From Desulfovibrio sp. UBA4079 (GTDB lineage: Bacteria; Desulfobacterota; Desulfovibrionia; Desulfovibrionales; Desulfovibrionaceae): 5,611 nt of DNA. The first letter of the stretch is position 1. Every line of letters begins with the position of its first letter. Positions 4,873-5,611 of the stretch are shown here, piece after piece. The translations under genes were made by a program, and so were the position numbers. The DNA lies in NCBI GenBank assembly GCA_002382645.1, contig DFYP01000070.1, positions 1 through 5,611 of the forward strand, written 5' to 3'. The notes beneath the pieces were generated by a model. The model did not search any database. It was not told the DNA's origin and saw only the letters and a program-made list of their open reading frames with translations.

Positions 4873-5611
4873 TCAGCCCCGCGCCTTGCCCGCCTTCCTC
4901 TTCCTTTGCAGCGAACGCATCACGGTCTCGGCATAGCCGAAGTCGTAGTATTCCAGGGCCAGGGACGCGGCCAGGACCACGTGCCGGTCCAGGGCCGCGC
5001 CCTCCAGGATGGCGGCGTTGATGTACGGCAGGGCCTCGGCCGCCAGCCCGGCCGCTGTGGCGCAGGCGATGACCGCGTCCAGGGACTCGGGCGTCTTGTG
5101 CTCCTCAAAGGCCAGGAGCGCGTATTCCAGGGCATAGTCCGGGAAGCGCTCGGGCTCGGGCTTGACGAATCCGGGGTCGAACACCCGGCCCAGGCCCGTG
5201 AGGATCTCGCAGCCGAGCAGGCGGGCGTGGAAGCGCAGGTCCGCGCCCGCGCTGATCCGGGCCATGCGCGCGGCGTGCCTGCCGTGGTCCAGGCCCAGGC
5301 TGTGCAGGATGGCGGTGATCCGCGCCAGCCAGGGCCGCGCCTGTTCCGGCGTTTCCGCGGCCGCCAGGAGTTTCAGGGCCGCGTCCAGGCCCGCGGGCGT
5401 GGCGCAGGTGGCGCTCTGGGCCAGGAGCTCCAGGCCCTCGGCGGTCTTGCCCGAGCGCAGGGCCATGGCCCCGAGCAGGTCCAGGGCCTGGGACGGGGGC
5501 AGGTCCGGGTCCTGGGCCGCGCGCCGCAGGAGCCGCACGGACTCGCCGCAGTTCCCGCCGAAGCGCAGGGCGTGCTGGTACTTGGCGTGGGCCTCGGCCA
5601 GGCCGCGCTCG
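4873..5611 (-). CDS. Helical-repeat (TPR-like) protein, 5' end outside window
   Basis: The frame is open from the stop TGA at 4873 to the right edge, giving 245 residues of a protein that starts beyond the window. An internal GTG at 5538 is not needed as a start because the frame continues upstream as GLAEAHAKYQHALRFGG, which looks like a TPR helix pair. The sequence is rich in Ala and Leu and consists of repeated amphipathic helices, such as ALDLLGAMALRSGKTAEGLELL and LPYINAAILEGAALDRHVVLAASLALEYY, with a basic tail RKRKAGKARG. No signal peptide or catalytic motif can be judged from this part. TPR-type solenoids act as protein-binding scaffolds; the partner is unknown. Codon use and GC match the host-like genes rather than the HEPN island, so this is probably chromosomal DNA flanking the element. 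Confidence 0.65.
   Translation of the reverse strand, partial: ERGLAEAHAKYQHALRFGGNCGESVRLLRRAAQDPDLPPSQALDLLGAMALRSGKTAEGLELLAQSATCATPAGLDAALKLLAAAETPEQARPWLARITAILHSLGLDHGRHAARMARISAGADLRFHARLLGCEILTGLGRVFDPGFVKPEPERFPDYALEYALLAFEEHKTPESLDAVIACATAAGLAAEALPYINAAILEGAALDRHVVLAASLALEYYDFGYAETVMRSLQRKRKAGKARG

Overview
This window looks like the edge of a prophage, or prophage-like element, in a GC-rich bacterium, followed by chromosomal or island genes. GC is high and strongly codon-biased (for example 42 of 60 bases at 1261-1320). The exception is one AT-rich island at about 2640-3310 (14 of 60 bases G/C at 2881-2940). The style of the proteins (three-helix GTA-type holin, GSU2403-like nucleotidyltransferase) suggests a deltaproteobacterium such as a Desulfovibrio relative. 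That is a guess from resemblance, not from any marker gene.

Layout. Bases 1-267 are a phage leader without a supportable gene. Bases 268-2592 hold four phage genes on the + strand, coupled by four-base start/stop overlaps: a holin-like three-helix membrane protein, a 94-residue membrane/coiled-coil protein, the terminase large subunit (ATPase plus nuclease, apparently intact), and a small GNAT-like protein. No portal or capsid gene follows. Instead the strand switches, and every later gene is on the - strand. Reading leftward from the right edge these are: a 5'-truncated helical-repeat protein (4873 to beyond 5611), a 104-residue three-helix membrane protein (4494-4808), a nucleotidyltransferase-fold protein (3381-4421), and an AT-rich HEPN-domain protein (2589-3308) whose stop codon overlaps that of the last phage gene.

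The most notable structure is a repeat. The last 22 codons (21 residues plus stop) of the membrane protein gene recur 1181 bp away, at 3313-3378, between the nucleotidyltransferase and HEPN genes. The two copies share a perfect 30-bp core, beyond which the 3' ends differ mostly by silent changes. This is the signature expected when elements integrate at the 3' end of a protein-coding gene and supply a recoded replacement end. The nucleotidyltransferase gene therefore looks like a single-gene cassette between att-like sites, with the HEPN/prophage DNA possibly an earlier arrival at the same site.

Working together: the left block serves lysis and DNA packaging. The HEPN gene has the sequence character of an abortive-infection or toxin RNase carried as phage cargo. 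It lies downstream of, and in the same direction as, a nucleotidyltransferase preceded by a 12-bp-arm palindrome over its probable promoter. Whether these two form a functional toxin-antitoxin or defence pair is an open inference. Their very different base composition argues that they arrived separately.
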